The notes beneath the pieces were generated by a model. It was not told the origin of the DNA and made no database searches. It saw nothing but the letters and a program-made list of their open reading frames with translations. DNA of 64,000 nucleotides from Globodera rostochiensis (taxonomy: Eukaryota; Nematoda; Chromadorea; Rhabditida; Heteroderidae). Each line of letters opens with the position of its first letter. The first letter of the stretch is position 1. The position numbers were made by a program, and so were the translations under genes. The stretch is taken from the NCBI GenBank assembly GCA_018350325.1, contig JAEVLN010000007.1, positions 463,109 through 527,108 of the forward strand. The letters run 5' to 3'. Of this stretch, positions 45,564-57,252 are shown piece by piece.

Positions 45564-45801
45564 TTGGAAGGAATGAGAACATTTTTTTTTTTGCAAATTT
45601 TGGGACATTTATTTTAAAAATGAAAGTCTAAAAAAATTTTATGGAAAATTGGTTCCATACGGACGTTAGATGTATTTGCGTCTAATGAAGAAACGAAAAA
45701 AATGCCATCAAAATTACAAACAAAAAAAAAAGTTGGGTGCTGGTACTGCTTGGACTTCGTGCTTCCGACGAATCGGAAATCGATCTCTCTCTCTCTCTCT
45801 C

Positions 45802-48800
45802 TCAGAAGTATAAGTTCATGGAACGCTGATGGTATTGGTCCTGGGTTGGATTCTTCGGATGCGGCAACAAATACTTCAAATTTCGCTCAAACATTGTGAG
45901 CAGGACGAGGTTCAAGTTGCGTTGCTCCTCCAAATGGTTGGACAATTCATCGACAAATTTTTGATCAAATTCCACAATGGCATCATCACCTTGGCTACTT
46001 AAATTAAAATTTGTTTAAAACAATTTTTTGTTTACAAAAATTAGGGTTCGGATAATCGGGTTGGGGCCGGGCGGGCTTTTTTCCGGGCAACCCGAAAGTG
46101 GCCGGGCGGGCTTTTCCGGGCGGGCTTTTTTTGATTTTTTGTCCGGGCGGGCTTTGCCGGGCGAATATTTTTGGGTTTTTCCTCCGGGCGGGCTTTTCCG
46201 GGCGAATACCGGGCTTTAGGCCGGATTTTGGAAAACATCCGAATACCGGGCGAATATTTAAAAATTTTTTTGAAACAGCTTAAAAGTTAGAGATTGATCA
46301 TTCCTGATCATGTACGATATAGACCAGGGATGTGTATCGTATCGTAATCGTAAATATCGTAATTTAGAGCCTCGTATTTTTGCTAAAAATCACCCGTATC
46401 GTAATTTTTGAGGCCCCAGATTCGGGAGGGGGGTCGGCGGTGCCGATAGGCGCCGCCGAGAAATTTTTGAATTTTTTACTCAATTTGTTAAGAGATTTTC
46501 ATCCAAAATTTAAAAATATGGTACCTTTTTTTTTTGAAGTTTTTACGAATGCGAGGGCCCGGCGGTGCCGATAGGCGCCGCCGGGGAAATTTTTTTGATT
46601 TTTGATGACAATTTGTAAAGAAAATTGGTCCAAAAATTACGAATTTTGCAAAACAAAGGGGTTTCCTACTTGCAAAAATGACAAAAAATATTCGGAAAAT
46701 ATTCGGTTTTTTGGGGCCGGGCTAGGAGCCGGGCGGACTTTGCCGGGTGGGCTTTTTTCGATTTTTCCTCCGGGCGGGCTTTGCCGGGCGAATACCGGGC
46801 TTTAGCCCGGATCGAATATTTCCTAGTCGGGCGCCCGCCCGGCCGAATGCCCGCCCGTTGCCCGCCCGACCCGGGCGCCCGTCCGAACCCTAACAAAAAT
46901 ATAAAAAATTTTCTATTTGAAAAATATTATCATTTAAATTTAATGTGCCAACCAGCGATGTAACCGGATCCCCAAAAAGAAGTCCGGAATCCGGGAAATT
47001 TTAAAATATTAGTCCGGAATCCGGCATGCCAAAACCAAACATGTCCGGAATCCGGCTGCAGGCGGAACCAAACATGTCCGGAATCCGGCATGCCGGAACT
47101 AAACATGTCCGAAATCCGGCATGCCGGAACCAAACATGTCCGGAAATTCGGCTTTCCCTTACACCCCTGCTGATGCCAACCGTTGTAATTTACGGAGCAG
47201 CTTGGCCCGTTTGTTTTGATAGGTAAGCAGAGTCTGAATGATTAATTTATCTCATTACATATTTGATAAAAAATATTATAAATTTTATAATTTATAAATT
47301 TACCTCAATTTGATCCTTTAGACAGTCCCATCTGGCAAAAGTAGTGTTTTGGACGGTAGCCTTAAATTTGTTGTGATTGAATTTGCACTAAGTTCATTTG
47401 TTTGTAGGATTATTTATATTCTGTTTTAATCATCTTTTAGATCATTAATAAAACGTCCTAATAATATATATAATATATTTATTTGTTATTATTTGAATAA
47501 AAAATTCTTTTTAATTTAACAGTAAAAGATTCGAATTTTACTAGTAAACTTTGAAAATTCTGTTTTTCTTTATTTTTCTATACTTTTTCTTGAAAAAGGA
47601 GTGTTTCAAATTTTACTTATAATTTCAATTTATTTCTTAAAATTGTTCTTATCAATTTTGATGCTTAAATAGGTTATTTAAATGATTAACTTTTAGAGCA
47701 ATTATTGTTGAATAATATTTTTAAACATTTTCTTATTCATTGCTGATAATGAGTTGCCGGTTTTTTGTTTTGTTCTTACCAACTCATCGTAGATGGTCAC
47801 CTCAGTTTCAATCTTTGGGTTTGTAGTGAGCAATTGAAGTCTGGACAAAATCAGAAGCAAATTTGAGCCCAGAGAAACTGCAAAAAAAAATTCTAATTTT
47901 TATTCATTTTGAATTTTGATTTTGCGTTCGAATCCCAATCTAAATTCTTTTCATGAAAAATAAAAAAATGGAACCGTTTAAAACAAAAAATAAAACAATT
48001 AAAAAATTTGAAAAAAAACTTCCTAAAATTGGACCAAACCTTACTAAATAAGGGTCGCGTCTTCTCCACAAGTTGCTTAATGAATTGCCCATCCAATTGT
48101 TTATGCTTATTTTCTTTTATTTCTGTCAACAAATGGTCCATTTGCAGAATTTGTTGAGGCAATTTAGTGTTTAAAATTTCCTCCAAACGATGTTCCAACT
48201 GTTGTTCTAATGCTTTAAACTTAAAGTTAAATTTTAAATACTTTTAAAAATTGTGAAACAAAAAATTCTTTATTATAAATAGGGATGGCATTTTTAGAAA
48301 TAGGCGCCTGAGAAATAGGCACTAAAAATGGCAAAAAATGTCAAAATTCGCACAAAATAGGCATTTTTATTTCAATAATTTTTTCAGATCTAACAATACT
48401 TAAAATGCAATTTTTCAAAGTTCCAGAAAAAGTCAATTTTTTAGCAGAATCATAAATTTAAAAAAGTCAAAAACGCATTTATAGTCACCAAAAAAGTATT
48501 TCAAACCGTAAAATTTTAACGCGAAAAGGAACTTTTTGAGCTACTCTTTTCAATATCCAGAAAAAGAAGGTTTTGCCTAAAAATGCCATCCCTAATTATG
48601 TATAAATGTATAAAAAACAATTAACAAAAAAAAACGTATTTTGCTAGAACATTTGTCGAAGCATTTTGAACATCGGAAGTGCCAACATTATCATCTTTTT
48701 GATCGGCAACATTTTTCTCCGAAATAACAGCGCATTCAACACGGGTTATGCCGACGGATGAAATGAGTGCCAATGTAAAAATAAAAATAATTTGAAAATT

Positions 48801-48824
48801 GAATATTTTATAATTTATAAGCAT
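45802..48824 (-). CDS. Secreted coiled-coil family, member 1
   Basis: Minus-strand exons: 48824 to about 48640 (signal peptide MLINYKIFNFQIIFIFTLAL), 48212 or 48198 to 48045, 47877-47780 (98 nt), 47360-47304 (57 nt), 47233-47181 (53 nt) and 45997-45802. From exon 2 on, phases match member 2 exactly, including the split codons. Exon 2 is a helix with heptad-like leucines ending EKTRPLF(S); exon 3 has NPKIETEVTIYDEL; exon 5 TYQNKRAKLLRKLQR; exon 6 starts SQGDDAIVEFDQKFVDEL. The end of exon 1 was not resolved: all visible GT sites leave phase 0, which favours the acceptor at 48198. The length is about 230-240 residues. Function unknown; a secreted helical protein. The last intron holds an 851-bp hAT-like element. 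ATGCCA motifs lie upstream on the gene strand near 48957 and 49122. Confidence 0.8.
46042..46892. mobile_element. hAT-like element, CCGGGCGGGCTTT core
   Basis: The termini are TAGGGTTCGGA and TCCGAACCCTA, with a perfect 8-bp target duplication ACAAAAAT at 46034-46041 and 46893-46900. Both ends carry GGGCGGGCTTTGCCGGGCG repeats. The middle has CCAGGGATGTGTATCG (the end of another element) and twice GGCGGTGCCGATAGGCGCCG. It lies in the last intron of member 1. Confidence 0.95.
46955..47170. mobile_element. Inverted-repeat element, TCCGGAATCCGG core
   Basis: CAGCGATGTAACCGGATC at 46955 and TTACACCCCTG near 47169 are imperfect inverted ends; four CATGTCCGGAATCCGGC repeats lie between. Target duplication is not clear. 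It is immediately downstream of exon 5 of member 1. Confidence 0.65.
48280..48594. mobile_element. hAT-like MITE, AT-rich core
   Basis: The termini are TAGGGATGGCATTTTTAG and TAAAAATGCCATCCCTA. The flanking 8-mers ATTATAAA and ATTATGTA match at only six positions. It lies in intron 1 of member 1. Confidence 0.75.
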
Positions 48825-49154
48825 TTTAAGTGAAATAAAAATAATCAAATAATTGCAAATGAGTTGACCTTAACCGGTAATACTATATATTCTGCACACA
48901 TAAAATATTGAAATTAATAGTTGCCGTAGGCCGATTTTTAATAAATTAGCTTTTTTTGGCATTTTTGTTTAGAAAAATTGGCAGATTTTTAAGTGGGCCG
49001 ATTATTGTATTGATTGGTAATGTTAATTCAGTGTTGGCAATAATGGCAACGCTGACAGGCCCATTTTGATGCAATGATTGGTAATGGTGTTGGACAATAA
49101 TGGCAACGCTTTAACTACGAAATGTGGCATTTTTATTGCGAAAGTTTATTTTTT

Positions 49155-49470
49155 GCAGGTTACTAAAAAAAGTAAAATCTTTGGTATTCACGGATTTATT
49201 AATTAATTGTTTTAATTTTTGCTGCATTTATAATTTAGTATTTTTGGCAAGAGTCAATAGCGCCGCCAGGTTAAATTTTAAAAAAACATTGAAATTGTTA
49301 ATATTTTAGCAGAACCAATCATACTGGTTCAAAATATTAATAATTTTTTGATAAATAACAGTAAAGTAATATTCTAAAAATTCGTAGAATCTAGGGATTT
49401 CAATCTAGATCAATTTTTAAGTTTTTTTAAATGAAAATCACAAAAAGTTATTTGATAAATCTATACCTAT
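49155..49470. repeat. Left arm of inverted repeat 3
   Basis: TTTTAATTTTTGCTGCATTT, TTGGCAAGAGTCAATAGCG and AAAAATTCGTAGAATCTAGG are found in reverse complement at 60290-60690. The other copy has an extra block of about 100 bp (60445-60546). Confidence 0.9.
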
Positions 49471-49506
49471 TGTTGACGCGCAAAAAGTTTTAATTAAACT
49501 TTTTAT

Positions 49507-49760
49507 CAGGCGTGTGCACGGACCGGATATCCGCGGATATATCCGGATACGGACGGATAACGGATATGGAATTTCGGAAAGTCACGGATACGGACGGATA
49601 ACGGATATGAAAAATCCACTTATCCGGATATATCCGCTGTATATCCGCGGATATCCGGATATGGGATTTTGGAAGGTCACGGATACGGACGGATAACGCA
49701 TATAAGATTTTGAGGACGGACGGATACGGATACTAAAAATAGTTTCCGTGCACACCCCTG
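49507..49760. mobile_element. hAT-like MITE, CGGATATCC core
   Basis: The termini are CAGGCGTGTGCACGGA and TCCGTGCACACCCCTG, with a perfect 8-bp target duplication CTTTTTAT at 49499-49506 and 49761-49768. The core is GGATAACGGATA/TATCCGGATAT. Confidence 0.95.
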
Positions 49761-50500
49761 CTTTTTATATAATTTGAAATGTTTACAAAAAATAAATATT
49801 TAATTGAGTAAATTTATTGTAGTTTATCCAAATAAGGCAAGTTTGCTTGGTTCAAAAAATAATGCAGAACTTTTTATATTAATTATTAAGTTAGAAAAAA
49901 ATATTTTGTACAGAAATAGATCAGCAAAATATGTTAAACAAATTATTTACATGTGGAAGTGAATTAGAATATTGTTACCCAAGGGCAAATGTGTCAACGA
50001 TTTTTATCTTATATTAAAACAATCCGACTTTTTTTTGTATAAAAACGAAAATTTCGCCCATCTCTGATACAAAAAATCAACAATCTGGGGTCCAATTTAT
50101 AAAGCAATTTTCTACAAAATGCGATTTGGAACCGGCAGTTCAGGTTCCGGAACCGGGACATCACTGACGTCGACGACGACGACATGGAAGAAATGGGAAG
50201 CAAATTTATTTATAAATTTGTGCCGATTCTAAGAAAGATTGGTTCGAGACTCTCGAAGTCTTCGATGCCTCTCGGATTGTTTCAAAATTCCCCACTTGGG
50301 GATTGTTTAAGAGTCTGGAATTCAAAATGTTCTTCTCCTCTCGCTGTAAATCGAAAATTTGAATAATTTTGCAATTTATTCGAGACTCTGCAACAACAAA
50401 ACTACAACTTATACGCGATAATAAAATTGTTTGATAAAAATTGAATTTTGAAATAAATATGCGTCGATCAAATCCCGTCAAGTGCCTGCGGCGCAGTCGT

Positions 50501-53500
50501 CTAAAACAGATAGGGCGAGTCGCCCACACCGGTGCCAGCACTGATGCCGCCTTCGTTGGCCTGCACAAAACGTGATTAATATTTTTGCCAATAAAATTTT
50601 TCTATTTTTTGGTTGGCATTTTAAACGAAAACTCTTGGCATTTTAGTGAAGCATTTTCTGCAAATTTTAGTGCTTTTCAAAATATTTAATAAATTTAAAG
50701 TGGAATTTTTGCACTTTTGGTAAAATTTAAAGATTCTGGCGCCGCCCCCCGTCCTTCTCTGACCTCCTCCAACTTTGTGCGCAACAAATGTCCACTCTGC
50801 ACATTGTGCCAAACATTTTGATTCTGCATGTTGCCCAACAACGTGCCGTACACGCCGAGTTCGCCGACGACAACACTGAGTGTTGGCTCCCGGAACGGAC
50901 GAAGAAAATAGTTCTATAATCAATAAAATACAACAACGGCCGGCCCCTATTTTTGTATATTCTATTACTGTATTAATATGTTTTTTGTCAATTCAGAACC
51001 GGGATTTTTGAAAAAAAGGGACCCCGAATTTTAAAACCGGCATTTTTACAAGGAAATTTAAAATGTTTAATTCCGGTGGTAATAAGTATAGGTAGATGGT
51101 CCCACCTCCTCCCCAGTTAAAAAATAAATAAAAAAGTTTTGCAAAGCCGGGAAAAAGGGGTTTCTAGGGGTTTTTGAGGGGGGGGGGGTAGAATCCAAAT
51201 CTGACATTTATTTCGACCAATTCCAATTCCGAATCCCGGACCCGAATTTGAACAATTTTTCAAAGAATTCAATATTTTCCAAAAATCAATGTTGGCCTCA
51301 AAATCATTCCAAAACCATAAATTCAATCACTACTTGCATTTTCGTTGTAAGTTGTGCTTTCGAATGATTTTGAGGCCAAAAAATTTTTTTTGAACAAAGG
51401 TAAATTTTTGAAAAATTGTTCGAATTCGGGTCCGGGGTTCGGAATTGATGGAAATGAATGCATATTCAGCTCCACACTCCCCGAAAACCCCTAAAAGCAG
51501 CTTTTTATCAACTTTGAAAACAAATTGTATTTTTTTTTTAAATGGGGAAGGGGGGAGAACCAGCTATACTAATTCCGGTCAACAGCAGACGGGCACTAAT
51601 GGACAAAATAGGCATTTCTTCAAATGTTTTTTTTTTGTTTACTTTTGTTGCGTTTGGGGTCAGCTTCTGCATTAAAATATGCAAAGCGCGTTCGGTTGGC
51701 GGCATTGTGCGCAACTTTTCGGCTAACGCTTCGTCGTAAAAATTGTTTCCTCCACATTCCCTATTCGGTTTCAGAACATACTTTCCGGGATTTTCAATGG
51801 CATCCTGATAAAAAAAAATGCACAATTTAATTCTCATTTATAATTTTGCAGATTAAAAGGATTTAACAAAATGAAAATGGTTGACAAATAAAATTAATTT
51901 AAATGATTAAATTAATAACAATTAGTGCGGTTGCCTTAGCAGCAATTAACACTGACTAACATTAATTTACGCGTGTTAGCAAATCAGGTAAATAACGATA
52001 ATTGCTTTATATTATTAATTAGTTAATTACCCTTACTAAAAATGCGGCCAATTAACGTTAAAATTATCCGTCTTTTTTTAAAAATTAATATTAATTAGCA
52101 GCGTTATTATTAACAGGTCGCTAAAATTACCTTAATGACCCTTTTTGTTTGCTCGTCATTTTTGTCGAGTGCCCACAATCCGGCAAACGTTTCACGAATT
52201 GCTGCCACGTTGTCGGCATCCGCGGGGTCCGGAAAAAATCTTTCCAATGTGCCGGGCATTGCGAGAAGCTGAAAAATAATAATTCTTTTTGGAATTTAAT
52301 AAACAATTTTGTTTTTTCTCTGACTTGTTGAATCTTCTTTGAGCTGCTAATGGCAATTGCCAATGACGGCGCTTTCTGAAGAGTTATTTTATAATATTTA
52401 TTTTTAGTTTTTTAAATTTTTTTGGGTTTAATTTACAAAAGTGCGTTTTGTGCAAGGTCTTAAATTTTATTGCAAATCTTTTATTTCACAAAATTTTAAT
52501 TAAAAGAGCGAATTTTATTATTTTTAAATTTTTGAAAGCTTTATTTTTTGTTAATTTTTATTAAAATAATATTTTGAATAAAATTTGTTACAATAGCATT
52601 TGACAATTCAATTGTCCGTCGCGCTTCCATTCCTTGTGCATTTGCCATATAACCAAGTGCAGAAATTCTCGAATACACAACGCCAACAATTTTGCCATTT
52701 AAAAGTAGCGAGAAATCTTCGCCCAATTTCAATCTTAAAATCAATTTTAAGATAATGAATTTGAGTATCTATCATATTTTTATGCTTTTTCAATTAATAT
52801 TTTAGAAAAAAAAAAGTTAAAAATTTAATTACACATATTTTAATGATTTAAATATTAAATTTTATTATAATTAATTTGAATTTAATTCAAATTTTACTGT
52901 TCATAGCCGTCCTTCAGTGAAATGTACTCAACCTTCATTTGACCGTTGGACATCTGTTCTAATTGTAACGCCATGTCGCGCAGCTCGAATCTGTACCGCG
53001 AGTCGGCGTGCGTCAAGAAAACAAACAGTGCATTTTTGTTGCCAAATGCTTCCCTTAAATTTCTTTTCATAATTAAAAAATTATACTTTTTTTATGGTTC
53101 AACAGTTTTTGAAAACAATTAAAATGCCGAATACATATTTTATCAAACACTTTTAATAGCCAAAAATGCCAAATATTTCAAATTGGTTATGCATAATTTA
53201 AAAAGAAGAAAACAAAAAAAAATTCTTTAACATTTGGAGCTATTTTGTTACAAATTTAATTTTTAAAAAATATATTTTTTAATTACCATGCCATAAATAA
53301 TGATTTGATCAGGTTTGAATCGCCATTATTTACGGGCGAATTTGATGTGTCCATGCCAAGTTTTCGCAACATTTGCTGATGCAGTTCGGTGGTCCGTCGG
53401 TCAATGATCAATCCGCCGATGGCACCGCTGTTTACTTCAATCTAAATTTGTGTTTAATTATATTAAATTTTGTTTTTGAATAAATTGTTTAAAATAACTT

Positions 53501-55010
53501 TTAAATTTTATTTGTTTATTTTTTACTTGTTTAAGTTCAAATTCTTTATCATTTGTTTGGCTGGTCAGTGTGTTCAGCATATAGTCCTAAAAGAAAGGTA
53601 AAAAAATAAAAAAAATTCCGAGTCTTCTGCAACTTCCAAGATATGCCCAATTTTTAAATAATGAAACAATTAAAAAAAATTATCTTGGTACAAATGCTAT
53701 GCTAATTATGTGTATAAAGATTAAACAATTGAATTCCATTTCCGTCCCATTTTTACCAAAAATTAAAAATGAAACTTGAAAATTTAACAAATTTCAATTC
53801 CGGGGTTTTATTCAAAAACTGTGGGGCCACATAATTTTGATTTGGACCAAAATGCCAAAAATTGCAAAAGTGCCAATACAAAAATGGTCCCGGCCGGCCC
53901 AACTGACTGCTCGCATGATGAGCAAAGTGATCGGCTGTTTTATGCCTTGCTCATGCGCATCCTTCACGATGTTCACCAACTGTTGCAGGTGGTTGTCCGT
54001 GGTCACCACATCTTTGTACGCGTCCATCATGAACTCGTAGTCGCATGCGACGCGAAAGTACAGCAATTGCATTGCCTAAATTAGCAAACGGTTAATAAAG
54101 TGACAAAAAAGTGAAAATAAATTGTCTTTAAAAATTAATTCTTTTTTTTTTGTTTTAAATTATAATGTAAAATAAAAATAAAAAAAACATTAATACAAAA
54201 TAGGTAAATTTGTTTAAAAATTTCTATATTTATTCTTAAAAAGAAGTGCTTGCATTTGTATATTATATATTTTTATTTTTTGAATATTTTTTTAACACTT
54301 AAAGAGAATTGAAATTAAACAATATTAAAAAAGGTGTTATTTTTTTCTTTTTTAATTTATGTTATTGCAATTTGAAATAAAATGTTTTTTCAAATTTGTT
54401 ACCAACCTGCTGCACAGCAACCGCTTTCTGAAAAGCGTGCCGTGGAAATAGCGATGGCAGAAGTGAAACTGGCGCGAATTCGGCCATGTCACTTCAAAAA
54501 GTTATTTACATTTTAAGTTTAAAATTTATAAAAAAAGACAAAAATTAATTAATTGTATTTGTTTTAAATTTAATATTTACTATATTTCTTTGCTTCTCAT
54601 AATCAGTCCGTTGTTGTGAGCCCACTCAATTGCAAAGTCGACTAATTCGTGCAATTTTGTTTCGCTATGTACCGATTTTTCCACGTAATCTTGAAAAATA
54701 AACAAAAAGAATTTCATTATTTTTTTGTTAGAAATAATTTTGAAAAAGCTAGTAGTAATTGAATTGTAAATTAATTAAATTGCTAAAATACTTAATTGAT
54801 AATTTTAGTATTGGATTTATAATTCTGACAATTCATAAGTAATGGTGATACATTATTTATATTTAAATTTTTCATCATTTTAATGGATGTAAAATTAATT
54901 AATGTTAACATTTTTTTTGTTGAAAAATTACCTTCAAGGTCATTGCAGACAGCAAAATTTGCGCACAGAAAAATACCCAAAAAGAAAAAAATAAATTTCG
55001 CAAAATTCAT
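50501..55010 (-). CDS. Secreted glutathione-synthetase-like protein, 13 exons, 504 aa
   Basis: Exons on minus: 55010-54932, 54689-54581, 54491-54407, 54075-53908, 53586-53527, 53441-53287, 53053-52898, 52733-52592, 52375-52325, 52268-52131, 51804-51643, 50913-50764 and 50560-50501. All are in phase, 505 codons. Residues 1-22 (MNFAKFIFFFLGIFLCANFA..) are a signal peptide, absent from housekeeping glutathione synthetase. The rest aligns end to end with the eukaryotic enzyme: FAPVSLLPSLFPR, IEVN (168-171, metal ligands), LERFFPDP, TFAGLWALD, VLKPNRECGGNN (391-402), ELGVYG, HLLRTK and GGISAG before the C-terminal DSPYLF. The Gly-rich triad is Cys-Gly-Gly here instead of Gly-Gly-Gly. Secreted GS-like effectors are an expanded family described from cyst nematodes; this gene fits them. 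Whether it still makes glutathione cannot be told. Confidence 0.93.
51077..51578. mobile_element. Fold-back element, GTAGAATCC family, with G run
   Basis: GGTAATAAGTATAGG at the left faces CTATACTAATTCCGG at the right. The arms carry GGGGTTTCTAGGGG, GTAGAATCCAAATCTGAC and CCCCTAAAAGCAGC. It lies in an intron of the GS-like gene; a G run sits at 51179-51188. Confidence 0.75.
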
Positions 55011-57252
55011 ATTGGCGTATTTAATAGTTGAAATATTTTTAAATCAAATGCAATATATTTGTTTAAATTAAATTTGCTTTTATAATAAAATAAAAATAAA
55101 CAACATATTTTGACAACCAATTTCGTCATGCTTTTGCAATTTCCGGTTTTTCTAATTCCTAGGGGAAAAAATGATTTGGTGCTATTTTAAAAGATTATTT
55201 TGTTTTTGTTAATAAATTAAAATTCCTTAAAAATAAAGCGGAAATATCAATCCCCATTTTCATGTGAATATCCTCATCATTTTTGTGGCTTTGGTGAGAA
55301 TAAATAACCAAAAAGCGAATAGATGATTAGCATTTATTGGATTTGCAATTTGTATTTATATGGCCTTTTTAAGCAGTTAGCGTATATACTCTTGTAATCC
55401 CCCACCTCTAATAATCCCCCACCCCCTAATAATCCCCCACTCTTTGAATAGGTGAACTCAGAAACCCCATTCATTTTCTCCTCTAAAAATCCGCCCACCC
55501 TCTAATAATGTCGCCCTTTCTCGTGCTGGGTCGTTTCGTAAATACGCCACATATATTTTATGAAATAGTTTTAGACATCATAACTTTATACAACCCGCAC
55601 TAAATCAGTTAAACCTTATACCAATGGAAAGCGCTAAATAAGTAGAAACTATTTGTAAAACTAAACTAAGCAGTAAATCAAAGTTTTAAAAAGTTATGAC
55701 CAGAAAACCACGAAAAAAAAACCGATTTTTTTGGCAATTTTACATTAACTTTTTTAATACTTATCCAATCGCTCCAACTTTGCTGTATTGCTTTTTTTAC
55801 TCATTTTGAGCTTTCCATTGATATACGGTTTAACTGATTTAGTGCGGGGTGTATAAAGTTATAATGTCTAAAACTATTTCATAAAATATATGTGACGGAT
55901 TTTACGAAACTCCCTGGCGGATTTACGAAACAGACGAAATAAAATTGATTTTTTTTATTTAAAAAATGTAGACATCTGATTGCAATTATAGTTTAATAAT
56001 CACAATATTACAATCATTTACGGTATCAACATCCAGACCAGAATTGCCGTTTATTTAAATAAAATAGGCAGAATTAAAATTTAAAAAAATGGAGAAAGTA
56101 TTCATATAAGCAATTTATTAAATTGTTTAAATAAATATTTTATTGTTCTTTTATCATTTAATTAGCAAATTGATCAGCATATTTTTGAAAATTGTCGTTT
56201 TGGCTTATCTTTAGCTATCATGAGAGAAGTAGAGCGACTTTTTTAGTCAATTCAAATAAATCTAAATTTTGGCATTTTTGAGAATAAATAATATTTCACC
56301 ATTTCAACATTTTATGGGAAATTTTTAAGAAAAATGCAATAAAAACAAAACACCCCCTAAAGATCAAAAATTTTCTTACCCAAAAATGAACCCTTAAAAC
56401 GACTTTTTCTTGAAAAAAACCTATAGTTCAATTATTTTCATAATTAAATAAACAAACTCAATAGCGGTTAATGTTTTTAAGTTAGTATTTCACGTTTTAA
56501 GTAGTGATATTGAGAGATGATTTTTCCGTATTTAAAATGTCTATGTTTTCTTTTTAATAAAAATGTCAAATTTGTTTTATGTGTTACTCCGTTTGAGCCA
56601 CAATGTTGAGAGAACTGCGCAAGAGTCCGAAAACAAATTTGTGCAAAAATTTGGTCGATGAATCGAGTTTTCTGGCCAATCATATCCAGGGTTCCGATAC
56701 TGCTGCTTTAACAGCTTTTTGTGGGTTTTCAAAAGCTGTGTGGACTTTTTGCCAATTTCTTGTGGCCTTTTGGACAATTAATGAAAAATTAAACAAAAAT
56801 TGAATATTTGGCATAATGTTACTTTAAAAATAGAACGTTAATGTGATTTTTCGACTAAATTGTTCAACAAAAGCTGTAAATTTGAGTTTACATATAGTAT
56901 TTAACAGTTTCAGAGATGTCGAACAAAGAAAATTTTTTACTTAATATGAAATGGTGTCGTCAAATACTGCTTTGCTGCTTTTTATCTACGTTTGAAGTCG
57001 ATTAGATTTTTTGGGGGAAACATCACATTCCTTCCAATTTTGGTGCAAATCTCATAATAAATTAAAGTCAAAAATTCAAAAATTTCAAGTCGTGCGCAAA
57101 AGGGCGCCGAAAATATCAGAAACAGGGCGCCGGATTATCAGAAATTGGGCGCCGGAAACATCAGAAATAGGGTGCTAAAAAATATCGGAAAATTGTGAGC
57201 CGTAAACTACTCAGAAAATGGCTTCGAATAACTCCACAATAAATTGAGCTCA
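55011..57252. other. Intergenic with fold-back and an unassigned frame
   Basis: 55385-55450 has four AATCCCCCACCxCTAAT repeats. 55545-55895 is a fold-back (entered separately). 56230-56410 is the GAGCGACTTTTTAGTC type of AT-rich repeat. On the minus strand 56790-56575 reads VQKATRNWQKVHTAFENP and KLDSSTKFLHKFVFGLLRSS in one frame with a single TGA between; it looks coding-like but was not assigned. 57085-57200 has GGGCGCCGGAxATCAGAAA repeats. Confidence 0.4.
55545..55895. mobile_element. Fold-back element
   Basis: CACATATATTTTATGAAATA at 55549 faces TATTTCATAAAATATATGTG near 55890; inner arms CGCACTAAATCAGTTAAACC and GGTTTAACTGATTTAGTGCG are nearly perfect. The loop is about 120 bp. It contains CTTTCCATTG, resembling the other two fold-backs of this type. 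Confidence 0.88.

Larger units (their letters stand above)
48825..50500. other. Intergenic with inverted repeat and transposon
   Basis: Holds the left arm of inverted repeat 3 (49155-49470), the hAT-like element 49507-49760, and around 50100-50190 a patch GGAACCGGCAGTTCAGGTTCCGG that may be another element end. A minus-strand open frame at 50206-50460 follows the end of the GS-like gene and is probably its 3' untranslated region. Confidence 0.5.

Noticed and set aside
45708..45896. Plus-strand frame over 45700-45900
   Set aside because: It is the shadow of the last exon of the coiled-coil member 1 on the minus strand.
46028..46896. Gly/Arg-rich frames in both directions
   Set aside because: They lie in the CGGGCGGGC core of a transposon with a perfect 8-bp target duplication.
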